A stretch of 64,000 nucleotides of DNA from contig JAMKCH010041490.1 in the NCBI GenBank assembly GCA_023653785.1, forward strand, positions 1 through 64,000, read 5' to 3'. A program made the position numbers and the translations under genes. This DNA is from Ophioderma brevispina (lineage: Eukaryota > Echinodermata > Ophiuroidea > Amphilepidida > Ophiodermatidae). Positions within the stretch are counted from its first letter, which is position 1. Each line of letters starts with the position of its first letter. This document shows, piece after piece, positions 1-11,363 of the stretch. Below the pieces are notes generated by a model that saw only the letters and a list, made by a program, of their open reading frames with translations, had not been told where the DNA came from and did no database searches.

Positions 1-1389
1 TGGGTATCCCCAGGCTTATTTTCTACAGTTGAAGTCTCCGCAGACTACTGGAAGGGACTCCGCTGAAACTACTGTGAAGGGATGAAGTCTGCCTCAGGCG
101 GTGGTGAAGTGGGTTCCCATAGCTTCAAATGTTATCCACTGAATTGGCGAATTCATTGAAGATTGACAGGGTTGATCTCACTTGTTGCATGCTTCCAAAT
201 AGGAGCGATCCCAGGGCTTGTTGGGCGGAATGAAGCAGATAAGGTTAAAAACCTTCAATTTGCAGCTTCTCTTCAGATTCGCAGTGGGTTCTTGGAGGAG
301 TGATGCTAGTTCACTCGGTTCTCCCTGGAGAGCTGTAGGATGATGTCAGCTTAGCATGGTGAGACCCTCAACGTTCGTGAAGGATACAGCTTGGTGCTTG
401 CCATAAGGAAATTTCCTTTGTGAGTAGCTCAGCCGCCTAGATTGAGTGTGGGTTTTCAAGATGTTCACTGTGTGTTTTAAAACAACGATGTTTGGACTTG
501 AGTTGTTGAATTAGTTAGCCACAACAGGTGAGGGACATTAACAGGGCCGCCGCGAGAGGCATTCAACAGACCCTTTGAACTCACGAGTGAGAGAAAGTTA
601 AATTCACAAGGCTCGGGAGCTTGCAAACTTTTTAGGTAGTCTCTCTTTGCGCATAGCCGCTCTATAGGTGCAACCCACCAAATACACTGCCATTCATTTA
701 TGTACACAAATTGCCCTGACTAAAACGTCTTTCGCTAATGAAGCGACTCAGCTCCTAGTGACAGCATTTTTCTTGGAACTATACAATCTGATACCATTCA
801 CGCAGGAAAAACACCATGTTGACCAGGGAAATTTCGAGCTACTGGGTTACGAAGACTACGAGGAGTGTGAGCTCCTAGCAACACTAGGGTTTTAGTCCAA
901 AGATTCCCTGGGAAAGGGGATCAAGAAGAATATAAGTACTCAAGAGAAAGCTCACAGACTTCTGGTATTAATAGTTTGTTGGTTGTATCTTAGACAATTC
1001 TTTCTAGCACAAAAAAATAAACCAAAAAAGTTGTAGTTTTAGTATTTTTTTACTTTGAACTTAAAGCTGTCCTCTTTTTACTCTTTTTTTAAACCAATTC
1101 AGCGAAGTGTCAGACCAGATCTATTTAGTGGTGTGGAATCTATAGACATGGCCACATATGCCAGACTTGCATGAGCTCTATCCAATATGGCTTCATAGTG
1201 GCTAACCATTTGGGTGTGTGAATATGCATGAAGATATATCTAAGCAAATTGTTCTGCTGCATGAATTTCGGTAAACTATGGGTTTAACACTTTTAAAACT
1301 TGAATTTGAAACATGGGAAAAAAACGAGTTGCCAGCGATATAATTTTATTGAAAAGAAGGACTAAATGTGTACTTCCTTTTGCAAAGTT
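1..1389. other. No gene recognised
   Basis: I see no convincing exon, RNA gene or repeat. The open readings (about 75 codons on each strand at 477-895) have no recognisable domain. A minus-strand reading near the left edge contains VVCGDFN, which faintly recalls the GDFN motif of LINE endonucleases, but stops interrupt it on both sides. Confidence 0.4.
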
Positions 1390-1730
1390 TTAAAGGTGCT
1401 TGTTTCGTGCGATTTTGTGACCCCCTGAGTAACCCGAAGTAGTATCAATTTTGATATATAGACATTTTTTTTTTCTCATTGTCCTCCTTGAAATTTTAGC
1501 TTTCAAATCCATTTCTTTAATCAAGATAGAGACAAAAATACTGTTTTCTTGGTTAACATTAAATATTAATGGTAGTGGAATAGGGCATTGCACGTGCATT
1601 ATAGCTACCGTCAAAAAATGCAAGTTTGTTTTCCCACAATACTTTGGGGTCAGTGTATGCAATTGTTCAGGCTCTCAAAGGAAGTAGAAAACATGATGGA
1701 TGAAAAAAATTGGAAAACAAGCACCTTTAA
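1390..1730 (-). mobile_element. Foldback MITE, family A (copy 1)
   Basis: The ends are inverted repeats, AAAGGTGCTTGTTT on the left and AAACAAGCACCTTT on the right, each flanked by TTAA. Internal blocks (a CCCCTGA block, AGTAGTATC, TTCTCATTGT, CAAATCCATTTC) match the copy at 24692-25034 in the same orientation, and the copies at 18601, 30990 and 32492 in reverse. There is no coding capacity, so this is a non-autonomous element. The two overlapping ORFs here are readings through the element. Confidence 0.8.
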
Positions 1731-2348
1731 CTGTAGTCAGTGACAGATTTAGGCGACCAATTGTGCATATGTCAAAGTTTGTCAATCAGCAGGCACATCT
1801 GAATGTGCCAGTATGACGGGGCATGCTCAAACAAAAATATGATTTCAAATGTCAAAAAATGCACTATTTGAGTGGGTTTTTCGCTCCTGGGCACATAATT
1901 CACGTTAAATACAACTTTTTTTTTAATGAGCTTTTTAAACCTGATGTCACAGATTACTTCTTCCCGGCTGAAGTTTGTTCTGAACCATCAAATTATGTCA
2001 GGTGTCACAATTGGGTTCACCTTATTCTGTCCCAGTGGTGGTGCCGGGGTGGGTGGTATGGGGGCCCATATGATTTTTTTCCCCCTACATGGCCAGAAGA
2101 AAAAATAAACAAAATTTTTGGAAATTCAGTGCTTTTAGAATTTACCCAATTTTGGCAGCAGAAAGGAAATCAACAATTTTTGCACAAAAATTGGTTGACA
2201 AATCTCAAAATTGTTCATGTTTTCCAAAACAAATTCACTTTTGCCCACCACAATTTCACTTTCCCCCTACAGCCCCCCCCAGCCCCGCGCCAGAAAAGAA
2301 GTCTGGAGCTGCCAATTTCGTCCCGACTATAGTGGTATAGAACAGGGT
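1731..2348. other. Repeat-like non-coding DNA
   Basis: From about 2030 a G-rich start (GTGGTGCCGGGGTGGG) passes into A/T-rich DNA and a C-rich end (about 2270-2300). This asymmetry resembles the G-rich-start repeats at 12505 and 58999. The 169-codon ORF across it is very rich in F, W, H and Q with no domain, and looks like a chance reading. No gene is supported. Confidence 0.4.
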
Positions 2349-2486
2349 GTTTCAATAAGGTGACAACCTTTTCTGACATACTTTTCGGACACCCTATGAA
2401 TGTATTCCGTTAAGGTCGTTTTAAGGTTCCGCAAATTCATAGGGTGTCAGAAAAGTATGTCAGAAAAGGGTGTCACCTTAGGAAAC
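2349..2486. mobile_element. Short foldback element (about 138 bp)
   Basis: Two arms of roughly 50 bp are near reverse complements: GTTTC...AAGGTGACA...CTGACATACTTTT...GACACCCTATGAAT and ATTCATAGGGTGTC...AAAAGTATGTCAG...TGTCACCTTAGGAAAC. About 35 bp separates them. It has the structure of a miniature foldback transposon. I saw no second copy in the window. Confidence 0.75.
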
Positions 2487-3063
2487 AACAACCAGGTATA
2501 GAAGGGTGCATTGTCACCCTTGCCTTCAAATAATGTTGAGGTTTGCACAGAAAAAAAAAATGGTAATGAACCCTGGTTACGGACTTGAACCCACATTATG
2601 TGTAACAATGCTAAAAGGATCATGATCTCTTATGGAATTTCTGAACAAGTTAAATTTTTTTATAGGGGAAAGATGTAGTAAAGAAATGATAGAAAAATCA
2701 TGTCAAGGAGTATATTATTGATGCCACAAAGGAGGAGGTGATATCTATGAAGGAATCTTCACAATCTTCCTTGTGACAGTGAAAATAACCACTCAGGAAG
2801 TACATTTTATTCTTTTTCCTCAAATATGAAAAAAAAAAAAGGGATTCTTTTTAATCTTGCGACCTCTTCCTCATGGATTAGTTGTATCAGAGTTTTAAAT
2901 CATGCCCGATGGACAAGTCTTCTTTCTCCCCTTTTCTGATCCATTTGCCACCATCACATCTGGGTGAAATGGGACAATAACTGTCTATTTTCAAGGGGTA
3001 ACCAGTACAGTAAACAGAGATCGGTGTATGTATACCTTCTTTTGATTTCTTGCTGTCCTGCAG
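2487..3063. other. No gene recognised (possibly intronic or upstream of the sushi-like gene)
   Basis: This is AT-rich sequence with A and T homopolymers. It ends in a pyrimidine-rich run leading to the candidate acceptor TGTCCTGCAG. No repeat copy was recognised. Confidence 0.35.
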
Positions 3064-3171
3064 TGGTTTGCGATGATCCAGGGAACACCGGAGCACGGGA
3101 GAGAAGACGCCTGTTGCCAGAAGCTATTCTATCCATCCACAATGAAGTTAAATTAGTTACGGTGATGAAGG
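3064..3171 (+). CDS. Candidate internal exon, N-terminal half of a sushi-like domain
   Basis: A good acceptor (CTTGCTGTCCTGCAG) opens a frame reading VVCDDPGNTGARERRRLLPEA and on to NEVKLVTVMKG. The C-x-DPG-x-x-G start is how many sushi (CCP) modules begin. Extending the reading past about 3171 meets a stop (TAA at 3179), so the exon would have to end at or before a modest donor (AAGG then GTATTA). Both ends would then be phase 1, matching the phase of the transmembrane exon 3 kb downstream. Sushi modules are commonly bounded by phase-1 introns. The second half of the module (a C..GY segment) was not found between here and 6202, so this exon is a proposal. Splitting a sushi module across exons is known in other genes. 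Confidence 0.35.
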
Positions 3172-6100
3172 GTATTACATAAGGTGGCAGCGAGGAGTGA
3201 GGGAGAGGAGTGGTCAGGCCGACAGCACGTGGAGCTGGAGTGGTTTTGGTGTATGTGCAAACCGATCTGTGTTCCAAGGTAAAAATAAACGCTAGATGCA
3301 CGGTAAAGAGGGCAATTTCCATGCCTGTTCATTTTTTAGTGCAATCATATTTTTCGCAGTTTGTTTTAATTTCAACTCTGTGTGCTAGTTTTAAACTAGC
3401 TCAATTGCATTTCTTTACTTTAGCGATGCCACAAATTAAAACATTTGCATATCCCCCCAAACATTTGTGGATGTTTATGAATCCACGACTGTGCTTTGTT
3501 ACAAAAATGAATGAAGTACACCCCAAATCTTTGGGTCGAGCAGTATTTAAGAGTGGGGTCAGCTAGCATGAGAGACAATGTTCATTAAAAATACCCAATC
3601 ATTAGTGTAATTGGGGGCATTACAGGCAGGAAAGTTTTTGGACTGATTGAATTAGCCCGCGATCAAGTCAATACGGGTACGAGCAATGAAAGGTGACAGT
3701 CGTCGCTGACGTCATATTATCATTAAAACAGTCTAGGTGTTTTCTGATGGTTTAAAGCTATGTCCTTTAACGGTTGTATTAAAAGAGACAACCGTGTTTA
3801 TCCGAGTGAAATGGATAATGTATCAGAAAATGGGCCGGGTATTTTGAATGGCATCATGTTTTATGTTCCTCTACAGTGAGAGAATCTATCATAGATTATT
3901 ATTTACACTACTTTGATCTGGCTGATATTACAAAAAGGGTTTTGTTCTTATTTTCGTGCACCCTTTTTGAAACAAAAATCACTGCGGGCTTTTCATCAGA
4001 GGCGCTGTTATCTGCGCATCAAATTCGCCCCACGATTGATGCGGAATCAGGGACAAGTTGTTCCAGTCTTCAAACCTGCACCACACACCTGTTGAATTTG
4101 CTGCCACCGTAATTTAATTACCACTGTAACGGCATCAAAATTCATAACGCTGGTATGTTGGTAGCTACAGGGTAACGGTTAGACTGGATATATTTGGTTT
4201 CAGGCCTGGAAGTTTTTAGCTCACTTTCATAAGTTAATCAACCCCAACCACCCCAACAAAAATGAAAAGAACAATTGTTTTGATATTCTGCCAATTTGAT
4301 TGCAAAATATAGATACAACATTTTGTTATATGATTAATGTTATTAAGCAATATTTCTTGAAAATGCTATTTTTATAACATGGTTTCTGGAGTCACGTTTG
4401 CTTTCTGCTTAAGCAAGTGCTAGTTGCAAAGGGTTAAGATGTAGGCTTTCAGCAACCACATTTGTCGAGTGCCTTGCCCATAATGTTCTGCATTAAAACA
4501 AAGGGATGAACTGCCCCAGATTGTGTTGCGATAATGAATGGGATGGTTCACAGGCACTCAATTGCACTTTTATGTCATGTAGATGGATAGAGCAGGAATT
4601 ACACTTTTTGATCAAATATTAATTTTATCCATTTAGACATCGGGACGAGAAAATATATCAACATTTTTGAAGTGTGTAGGGCGTTTGTAGCTGTGAGTAA
4701 TTTCAGTGGTACGTGTCTGGGCTTTGGGAACTAGGGGATGAATTTTGGGGCAAGTATGCCGGGAAGTATGCCCAGAGAGGTTTGGCAAAATAAAAAAAAT
4801 GGGTAATATATATGCATGCCAACACAGCTGTTTGACCCCATACGTCTCTTTTTTTAGAACAATTTTAAGCAGTGGCGACACAATTTTAACAACTGATATA
4901 AGTAGGGACATGCAAGAGCTATTATGAAATTTTGTAAAATTTACACAGAATGTAGTTAGTGGACTAAATATTCCAGATCAGTTGTCAAAACTGTGTCACC
5001 GGCAGTAATTTTTGTTTTATTCTGGTTTTGTCAAAATAAATGAGACTTTCAAACTGCTGTGCCAATTGTTCTGCTATTTACCTACACAAATCTCTTTCAT
5101 ATCATGTTAGGGGTATGACCTCAGACAGTGGCGGAATCTGAAAAGCAGGGGCAAAAAGCAGAGTTAAAAATTGTTTGTTATCAACCAATACATAACTTTT
5201 TACATATGTATTGTAGCTAGGAATTTTGTATACTTAGCCACTTAAAGTCTGTTTCCGATAAGTTATATCGTGAGCCAGCTGACCTGACAATGGTCTTCTC
5301 TCGTGCTCTACATCAGTGAATTGGGCACAATGTTTTTTGCAACTGATAGCTCGACCAATAAACATGGGCTTAATCAATTCAATTTTAAACCCAAAGCGTG
5401 ACTAGCTGTAGTTGCAGGACTCTCGCTAGAGGTATCAAATTCACAATAATCTCTTCTAGTCCCACTAGGGGTATCAATTTAAGTCAGTGTGACTGCTTCA
5501 TTGATACAGACATAAAAAGAAAATGAAAACATGTCAACAAAATGAGCCTGAGGTTTTCATTTTCCTTACAGTATAAAGCTTTCATTTTTGAATTGTATAT
5601 TGGTTCTGCTAAGAGTATATTTTTCTTTTAAAATGAGTCCTACTAGGGATAAATTTTACTGAAAAATTGGTCAAATAAGGGGGGTCACTAGTCGTTGACC
5701 AGGGGATATTATGCGCGACCATGGGGTTCAAAAAGTACCCTAAACAAGTTATATGATCGGTCTAAAAAGACCACTAAGCAAGTAAGGCAAGTGTAAAATC
5801 CTACCATTAACAAGTATTGACAATAATTGATCCCCTAAGCAAGTAGAATGTTTATTTCATGATCCTTAACAATTATTAAGTATATGAACTTGAGGTTCCT
5901 AAATTGGACCCTAATCACATAAGTTCAAGTCCTGGTTCAAGAGTGAAAAGTACATCCTTTTTTCCAGATTTCATTTTTTTTGCTTCCCTTTTCATGTTAG
6001 GTACGTATCATGTCCAATCTTTAAAAAATACCTTTTTATGTGTTCTTTTGGGAATGCCTGATATCCCCTTGTCAATGACCAGTGACCCCCTCCCCCCCAG

Positions 6101-6201
6101 GATCCCTTGGAGCTATCATCATGGGTACCCAGTAAACCCAAAGACCCTACAAGCCGGGTTGCACATTGATAAATATGTGCTGTTTTTGCTAATTTTTGCA
6201 G
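3172..6201. other. Probable intron, no exon found
   Basis: If the candidate sushi exon and the transmembrane exon belong to one gene, this is the intron between them. It is AT-rich. I looked for a phase-1 exon with cysteines and a GY motif and did not find one. The ORF at 3876-4112 starts at an acceptor-like TCCTCTACAG but has no recognisable domain. Faint repeats of TCTAG and AGGGGTATCAA lie around 5430-5480. The open frame upstream of 6202 (from 5904) reads through intron sequence and is not taken as coding. Confidence 0.4.
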
Positions 6202-6873
6202 TTGGAACAAGATCCCCTGTTATTCCCGATGGTGACAGCAATTTGTGGAGCGGTGAAACAATGACTATTGTCACAGCTACAACAGGCTCCATCTTGGGCA
6301 TTCTAATAGTTACCGTGATCCTAACCAGTCGCCACTGTCAATCGCGTCGTAATCATGCTTACCGCAGGGTTCTCCGAGCTAGACTCGCACGCATGCCAGA
6401 ATCCGATACCGCTGCACTCTTAGCAGTAGCAGAGAATGTAGAAGTTGTGTTGCCTTCATATGAAGAGGCTACATCCAACACCGCACCACGTCCTCCACCC
6501 TTTGGAGACAACTCAAATCCAACTCCTTCACTTGCACAGAGAACAGTTACAGATCCAATGCAAGGAAGGCCACTACCTGCAGTTCCCACGGATGGCACCG
6601 ATTCAACCTCTGCAACAGACACAAACCTACAGGATACGACCTCAACCCAACAGCAGACAGTGTCAGTAAACACGGAGCAGCAGACAGATACCCCAGTGGC
6701 TTCTCAGAGCATTACTCAAAGGGCTGACATGGGTGTTGGAACTGAGGATTCAGAAATGCTGGAGATAAGCAGTATACAGGGTAGGATGTCAAGCACAGAA
6801 TCTTCGTCAGTGCAGACTTCCACACCGCAGGAAGCTGGTACAAGTACCCCAGATGCAACACCTGTTAATGAAG
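6202..6873 (+). CDS. Exon encoding a single-pass membrane protein: TM segment and cytoplasmic tail with LPSY motif
   Basis: The acceptor (TGCTAATTTTTGCAG) and donor (AATGAAG then GTAAGAG) are both strong, both phase 1, and enclose exactly 224 codons. The product starts with a short extracellular stalk. Next comes a hydrophobic helix (exon residues about 20-42, ATTGSILGILIVTVILTS core) and a basic stop-transfer stretch (HCQSRRNHAYRRVLRARLAR). The sequence VEVVLPSYEEATS follows; LPSY fits the L/PPxY class of WW-domain ligands that recruit NEDD4-type ubiquitin ligases. The rest is a long Ser/Thr/Pro/Gln-rich tail that looks disordered. This is a type I receptor-like layout. The basic juxtamembrane run followed by an LPSYEEA motif recalls sushi-domain membrane proteins of the SUSD4/SUSD6 kind, and the candidate sushi exon upstream fits, but that assignment is inference. 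The open frame extends 5' to 5904 and 3' to 6911, but those parts are intronic because the next exon joins in frame from the donor. Confidence 0.8.
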
Positions 6874-7901
6874 GTAAGAGAAATATCAATTTACCATTAG
6901 ATTTTCATTGATAGATACATGGCCAATTTCTTCATGGTAGTAGCCACACAGCTACCACTGAGTAGACCCTGATTATACCTACCCACTAGACATATACACT
7001 CGCTGGCCAGGATTCCATGTTTTTGCCACATGGATAGATAGTGTACACACAGCGGCTATCGCAGAGTAGCTATGTGGTTTTGCCGGCTCTCAGTGCATAC
7101 TGGTATTTCTCATGACCAATTTTTAAAAATATTTTTACATATATTCACATTTTTATTATACATGTGGGAATATGGGGGTTTTGATAATGCCCGATTCGAA
7201 CCTCTTAATGAATTTCCTCAAAAATGATTAAAAAAACTAAACAGCGCCCTCATTCTGTCCACTATCAAAATGGTGTTGTAGTAACTGTGGAGTAGCTACG
7301 TGGTAGCTGCCTGTCTACTCTGGTACTGTCAATTTTCCACCTTCTCTCCACCTAGTGGGCATGCCACCACAGGGTAGACATTGAGGTGGGTACAGTAGAG
7401 TAGCCACATCACTCTATGTAATAACTGTGCAATCCCTGTCTTGCAGTTACTGCATCACAACTCTAAGCCCAGTGTGTACTGTACAGTAGCTGCCGCGGTA
7501 GACACGGTGTAGCTGCTGTATAGGCTACCACGGGATTAAGAAACAGCCTTGACCGGGCCATGTACAGAGAGTTGGAACCACAGTAGACGACCTTATTAGC
7601 ACTCTGTGTTTCTATCAAATTTTTAAAGTAAAAAAAATTCTAAGCACCCGGGGGAGGGGGGAAACTCAGTACAAATGACAATGCAGGAATGTGCCACCAA
7701 TATGAATTTAATTTCAGCCTTCTAGTTTATGACCCTTTTTCATGCCAATTTTGGTATAGAGATGGGACATTTCTTCACTATTTGCCTAAATTTGTCAGAT
7801 AATTAGTAATAACTCCACAATTTTCCCAAACTTATGTTAAATTTGGTCCAAAATTATATCTCCAGTATAGTGTATAGCTATATTTTTTTTCCTCCTTACA
7901 G
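6874..7901 (+). other. Intron with short inverted TAGCTAC-type repeats
   Basis: The intron runs from GTAAGAG to CCTCCTTACAG. Its first 690 bp contain many variants of TAGCTACCAC and GTGGTAGCTGC in both orientations, for example near 6940, 7060, 7290 and 7490. This suggests an old inverted-repeat element inside the intron. No additional exon was seen. Confidence 0.5.
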
Positions 7902-7948
7902 AATCACGGAGGCACGTCCCTACCATAACCAAACTTGAGACCCCCTAA
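7902..7948 (+). CDS. Terminal coding exon of the membrane-protein gene
   Basis: A pyrimidine tract and CCTCCTTACAG acceptor precede 47 coding bases. Joined in phase 1 to the exon ending at 6873, the reading continues in frame as ESRRHVPTITKLETP and then TAA. A short last exon with a clean in-frame join, a stop and an AATAAA 53 bases later strongly supports the model. The C terminus is basic then polar, and is cytoplasmic given the upstream transmembrane segment. Confidence 0.7.
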
Positions 7949-8000
7949 GAGAATCCACTTTCAATGCACCTATATGATTACAGTTGGTTCAAATGTCCAA

Positions 8001-8006
8001 ATAAAA
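8001..8006 (+). terminator. Poly(A) signal AATAAA
   Basis: A canonical hexamer lies 53 bases after the stop codon of the membrane-protein gene. Cleavage would be expected roughly 15-30 bases further on. Confidence 0.55.
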
Positions 8007-8178
8007 AATTACCTTTCAAACATTCTAGCCTAGAGTTATGATGATTTTGCTTATTCCAATTACATACACCACATTATTCAATTTTTATGTGGCATGTTGT
8101 GAAAAAAATTGATGATGGCAGTTAGTGATCACCATAACTTTTATTAATTACAAACCAGAATTCCTACTTTATAGTGGG

Positions 8179-8428
8179 AAAAATTCCAGTTGATCCCACT
8201 GGTTTCAACTGGAACCAGTTGAAATCCATTTGATCCCAGTTTAATATCCAGTTGAATCCAGTTAAAAAAGTTGATTCCATGATGGAAAATGGAACAATTT
8301 TCAACTAGGTTTTGTAGTGACCAATTGAATTCAGGTAAGACCAGTTACAAACAGTTAAAAAGAGTTGAAACCAGTTAGATCCGTCACAGAAAATGGAAAA
8401 CTTTTGAAATGGGATCAACTGAAATTTT
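8179..8428. mobile_element. Foldback element built from CCAGTTGAA motifs
   Basis: The ends are inverted repeats (AAAATTCCAGTTGATCCCA and GGGATCAACTGAAATTTTG). Between them the motif CCAGTTGAA or its complement recurs many times with GATCC spacers, so the element is both palindromic and internally repetitive. Confidence 0.65.
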
Positions 8429-9271
8429 GACTTGGGTTAGTGGTATTATTTTTTGTGACTTTTACAATTTTGTAGTTGTTTATTTCGCTGTTCCAACAGG
8501 CATGATAGTTACACATTAAACTCTAATAGGCATCAAAATATTTTTGCTGGCTTTAAAATTTACCGTTCTGAATGCAAAAAATAAGAATCTCACGAACAAC
8601 TACAAGATAATAGCTGTGGCAGGATAAAATGAAATTGTTATTTGCATGTTATTTGCTTGTTAGTGTTGTAACAACAATTAATAATATCACCAACTATACA
8701 ACAACAAGTTATATCAACAACAAACACATTAACTACTCCTACCTGACTATTGAAGTAAACATTTGAATCTGGACTCACCATACACTCACATACTCCAGTG
8801 GCTATTGTAGTCCATTTTATGCAACAAAGTCTCCACTTGCTTAAGACAAAAACAACATCACTTTAGATTGTGGTACCAGTGTCCGTCATTAGTAGAAGTG
8901 TCTCAATTGCAATTAAAAACCTTTCAAATGAGATGAAAAATGAATGAAAAATAATATAAATGAAAAATAATATAAAGAGTGGCTAACTTTTGATACATGG
9001 TTTGAATTATGTATTTGTCTAGCTATATCTTGTGCATATTTTACAAATTTCGTTGCTAACAAACTGGATTTTTTCTTTCAAAATAATGATTTCCACAGAT
9101 CCATATGTATATTGGGCAATAGAGGGTGCTATATAGCATACATGTATGCACATATGGCAAGATTCCTGTCATGTCATTTTTTTCATTCTTCAGAGGCGAT
9201 AGTGCTCATGTGCGCCTACTTATATTAGTTGACAAAATTGTGCCACTACTGCTTAAATTTTAAAAAAAAAT
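8429..9271. other. No gene recognised
   Basis: AT-rich sequence with a small duplication (GAAAAATAATATAAAT, twice near 8947-8975). No exon or repeat family was recognised. Confidence 0.4.
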
Positions 9272-9371
9272 TAAAAGAGACAATTTGCATAGATCACAAA
9301 GCTGTTTAGGACACATTGATATGTTTTTCTGACATATGAATCAAAACTATTGTCTCCTGCTTCATGTTAAT

Positions 9372-9997
9372 GGCCAAAATTGATTTTTCAGTTTTATAGG
9401 TTTAAGGACATCACAGAGAATCACTTCCAACTTGTTGTGAATTTGTCGGTGTCATATTTCCACCTGAGGGAACCATTGAAGTTTGTACAGGGGTCAAATG
9501 TCAAATTGATGATATTGTTGCATTAACCCTCACCAATGTATTCCTTTAGTCAGAAAAGGTATAGTTTGCCCTATCTGGGATGGATCATTCAGGAGATATT
9601 AACAAATGGGTCAAAGGTCAGTATTTTGGCCTACAGGGGTGAAAAATGCACAGATTTAAATGAAAATGGTCTCAAATTGATCCTTCCAACAATCTGATTC
9701 ATATTAAAACTAGTTTGCAATATCCAGGATTAGTTCTTACCATGGTAACACCTTAATTTGGCCTGACTCAATAGACTTCAATTGACATGGATTTAAATTT
9801 GAGTGTTACCATGGTAACGAGAGATCATAGATAGGGCAAACTATTCTTAATATGAATCGGTTTGGTAAAGAGACCATTTTCATTCAAACCTGTTAACTTC
9901 AATGGCATCCTCAGGTGGAAATACGACACTGACAATTTCATAAGTTGGAAGTGATTCTCTGTTTTAAAACTGTAAAACTGAAATATCAATTTTGGCC
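9372..9997. mobile_element. Long palindrome (about 626 bp) inside or beside a family F remnant
   Basis: The arms pair over almost the whole length: GGCCAAAATTGAT near the left end with ATCAATTTTGGCC on the right, AGAGAATCACTTCCAACTT with AAGTTGGAAGTGATTCTCT, CCACCTGAGG with CCTCAGGTGG, and TTTGCCCTATCT with AGATAGGGCAAA. The centre contains two ACCATGGTAAC copies in opposite orientation. It has the structure of a foldback transposon. A family F right end (CAAATCACTGATAGTGCC-TTTAA) follows at 10090-10112. Confidence 0.75.
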
Positions 9998-10089
9998 CAA
10001 CATATGAAATAGTAATAAAACAATGACAACTGCCCCCAAACTATACAAAAATCTGATTTTTTATGATTTGTTTTTGATTTTCTGATTAG

Positions 10090-10112
10090 CAAATCACTGA
10101 TAGTGCCTTTAA
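10090..10112. repeat. Right terminus of a family F element
   Basis: GCAAATCACTGATAGTGCC followed by TTTAA matches the right end of the family F element at 58212-58566. A possible left end near 9272 (TTAAAAGAGAC) is too diverged to be sure. If correct, the 626-bp palindrome sits within this copy. Confidence 0.55.
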
Positions 10113-10200
10113 ATGATAGCTTGCATCAGTTTAGCATTAGTGTAGCATGGTGATTGATAAGTAATAGCTAATATGTTCCATTGGTGTATAGCACATTGAT

Positions 10201-10667
10201 TTAGGGATTCACATGTTACAGAGTGGTTCATCACAAATCAACAACGATGCATCCATGCGTCCGCGTATTTTTATCCCGTGAGGGCGGCTTATCCCTTTCA
10301 ACAACGAAAATCCTTTTGAAAATCCTTTTGAAAACGCATTAATATAACATAATTATTCTCGCTTTTAACCCTAAGATGTTCCCAGTTCGACAGAAATCTT
10401 TTCCTAGTAATATTTTAGCAAAAATCTAAAGCAAAATGATAGTTTTGGTTTGTTTGTTGCTCTGTAGTTTGCACCTGGTGTCCTTGCGCGTACTCCGAGT
10501 TCTAAACGTGACGAACAGTGCATCGAATTGAGCGTACCGCTTAAGCGCACTTCTGTGAACACTGCGCCGGGCGTGACGCGCTAATTTGCATATCAACTGT
10601 GGGTTGATAATGAATCAACAACGGTATGCTCCTGTACAAGGAGATATGGTGAGTTGTTGAATCCTTA
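10201..10667. mobile_element. Unclassified insertion with short terminal inverted repeats
   Basis: It begins TTAGGGATTCA and ends TGAATCCTTAA. Inside are AATCAACAACG near both ends and a CpG-richer centre (about 10250-10600) unlike the surrounding AT-rich DNA. Related flanks (AATGATAGCT...TTTAGCAT) lie on both sides, as expected if the block was inserted between or duplicated a short unit. Confidence 0.5.
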
Positions 10668-10705
10668 ATGATAGCTGATGTCAAATAGGTTTAGCATGTT
10701 GATTG

Positions 10706-11072
10706 TTAAAGTCTGACTCAGAGATTTCTGAATATAATTGTTTAAATATATTAATTAAAAATAATCAACTAGAACTAAAGATAGTCACCTAGAATGCTCA
10801 ATTCCAAAGTTTGAGATGAATCAGAGTTTTCGTTTTGATGCAGTAAGCATTTATGTGTATATAACAGTGCTATAGGATACTGTGTATAACAAAATTTCCG
10901 GATCCGGAATTTTTAAACAAAGATGTGATTTTCTATATGAAGGACTTCGATTTGAGCTTAGCTATTTCAGACAGTGATTAGTATATGGACAAGCAGTATG
11001 TACATGCAAAAAAACCAATTTGTTTGAAAATTGAGGGTGCCCTCATCGGGAAATCTCTGAGTCAGCCTTTAA
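10706..11072 (+). mobile_element. Foldback MITE, family K (copy 1)
   Basis: The termini TTAA-AGTCTGACTCAGAGA and CTCTGAGTCAGCCT-TTAA are inverted repeats. Internal blocks (AATTCCAAAGTTT, TTCTATATGAAGGAC, TATGCAAAAA-like) match the copy at 58592-58931 in the same order. The 63-codon ORF inside is a chance reading. Confidence 0.75.
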
Positions 11073-11363
11073 ATGATAGCTTATGTGATAGCTTCTATAT
11101 TGTATCACATAAAGAAAGTAAACATTCTAGTGATTTTGTTAAATATAAACATGATATATCAAAAATGGGGAATTAAACATAATCAGCATTTAATTTACTA
11201 ACAAATTTCTGCAGGATTGTAAAATGTAGTTGTGAGGTTATTACATAAATCAAACAAATATTATCTATCATGTAACATTAGTATGGCAAGCAATTTCATG
11301 GTCCTTGAAGTAATAGTGTTTTCCAACATTTATTCGTTTTTGGACAGACATATTTGATCAACT

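Noticed and set aside
1..130. LINE endonuclease remnant on the minus strand (VVCGDFNC)
   Set aside because: Only a single short motif, with stops on both sides and no other endonuclease blocks.
1823..2332. 169-codon plus-strand ORF
   Set aside because: It spans a G-rich start, A/T runs and a C-rich end of a repeat-like block. The residues follow base composition and show no domain.
5904..6201. The N-terminal 99 codons of the 335-codon ORF as coding
   Set aside because: A strong acceptor at 6200-6201 in the phase required by the downstream join, and low-complexity content upstream, make this read-through of an intron.
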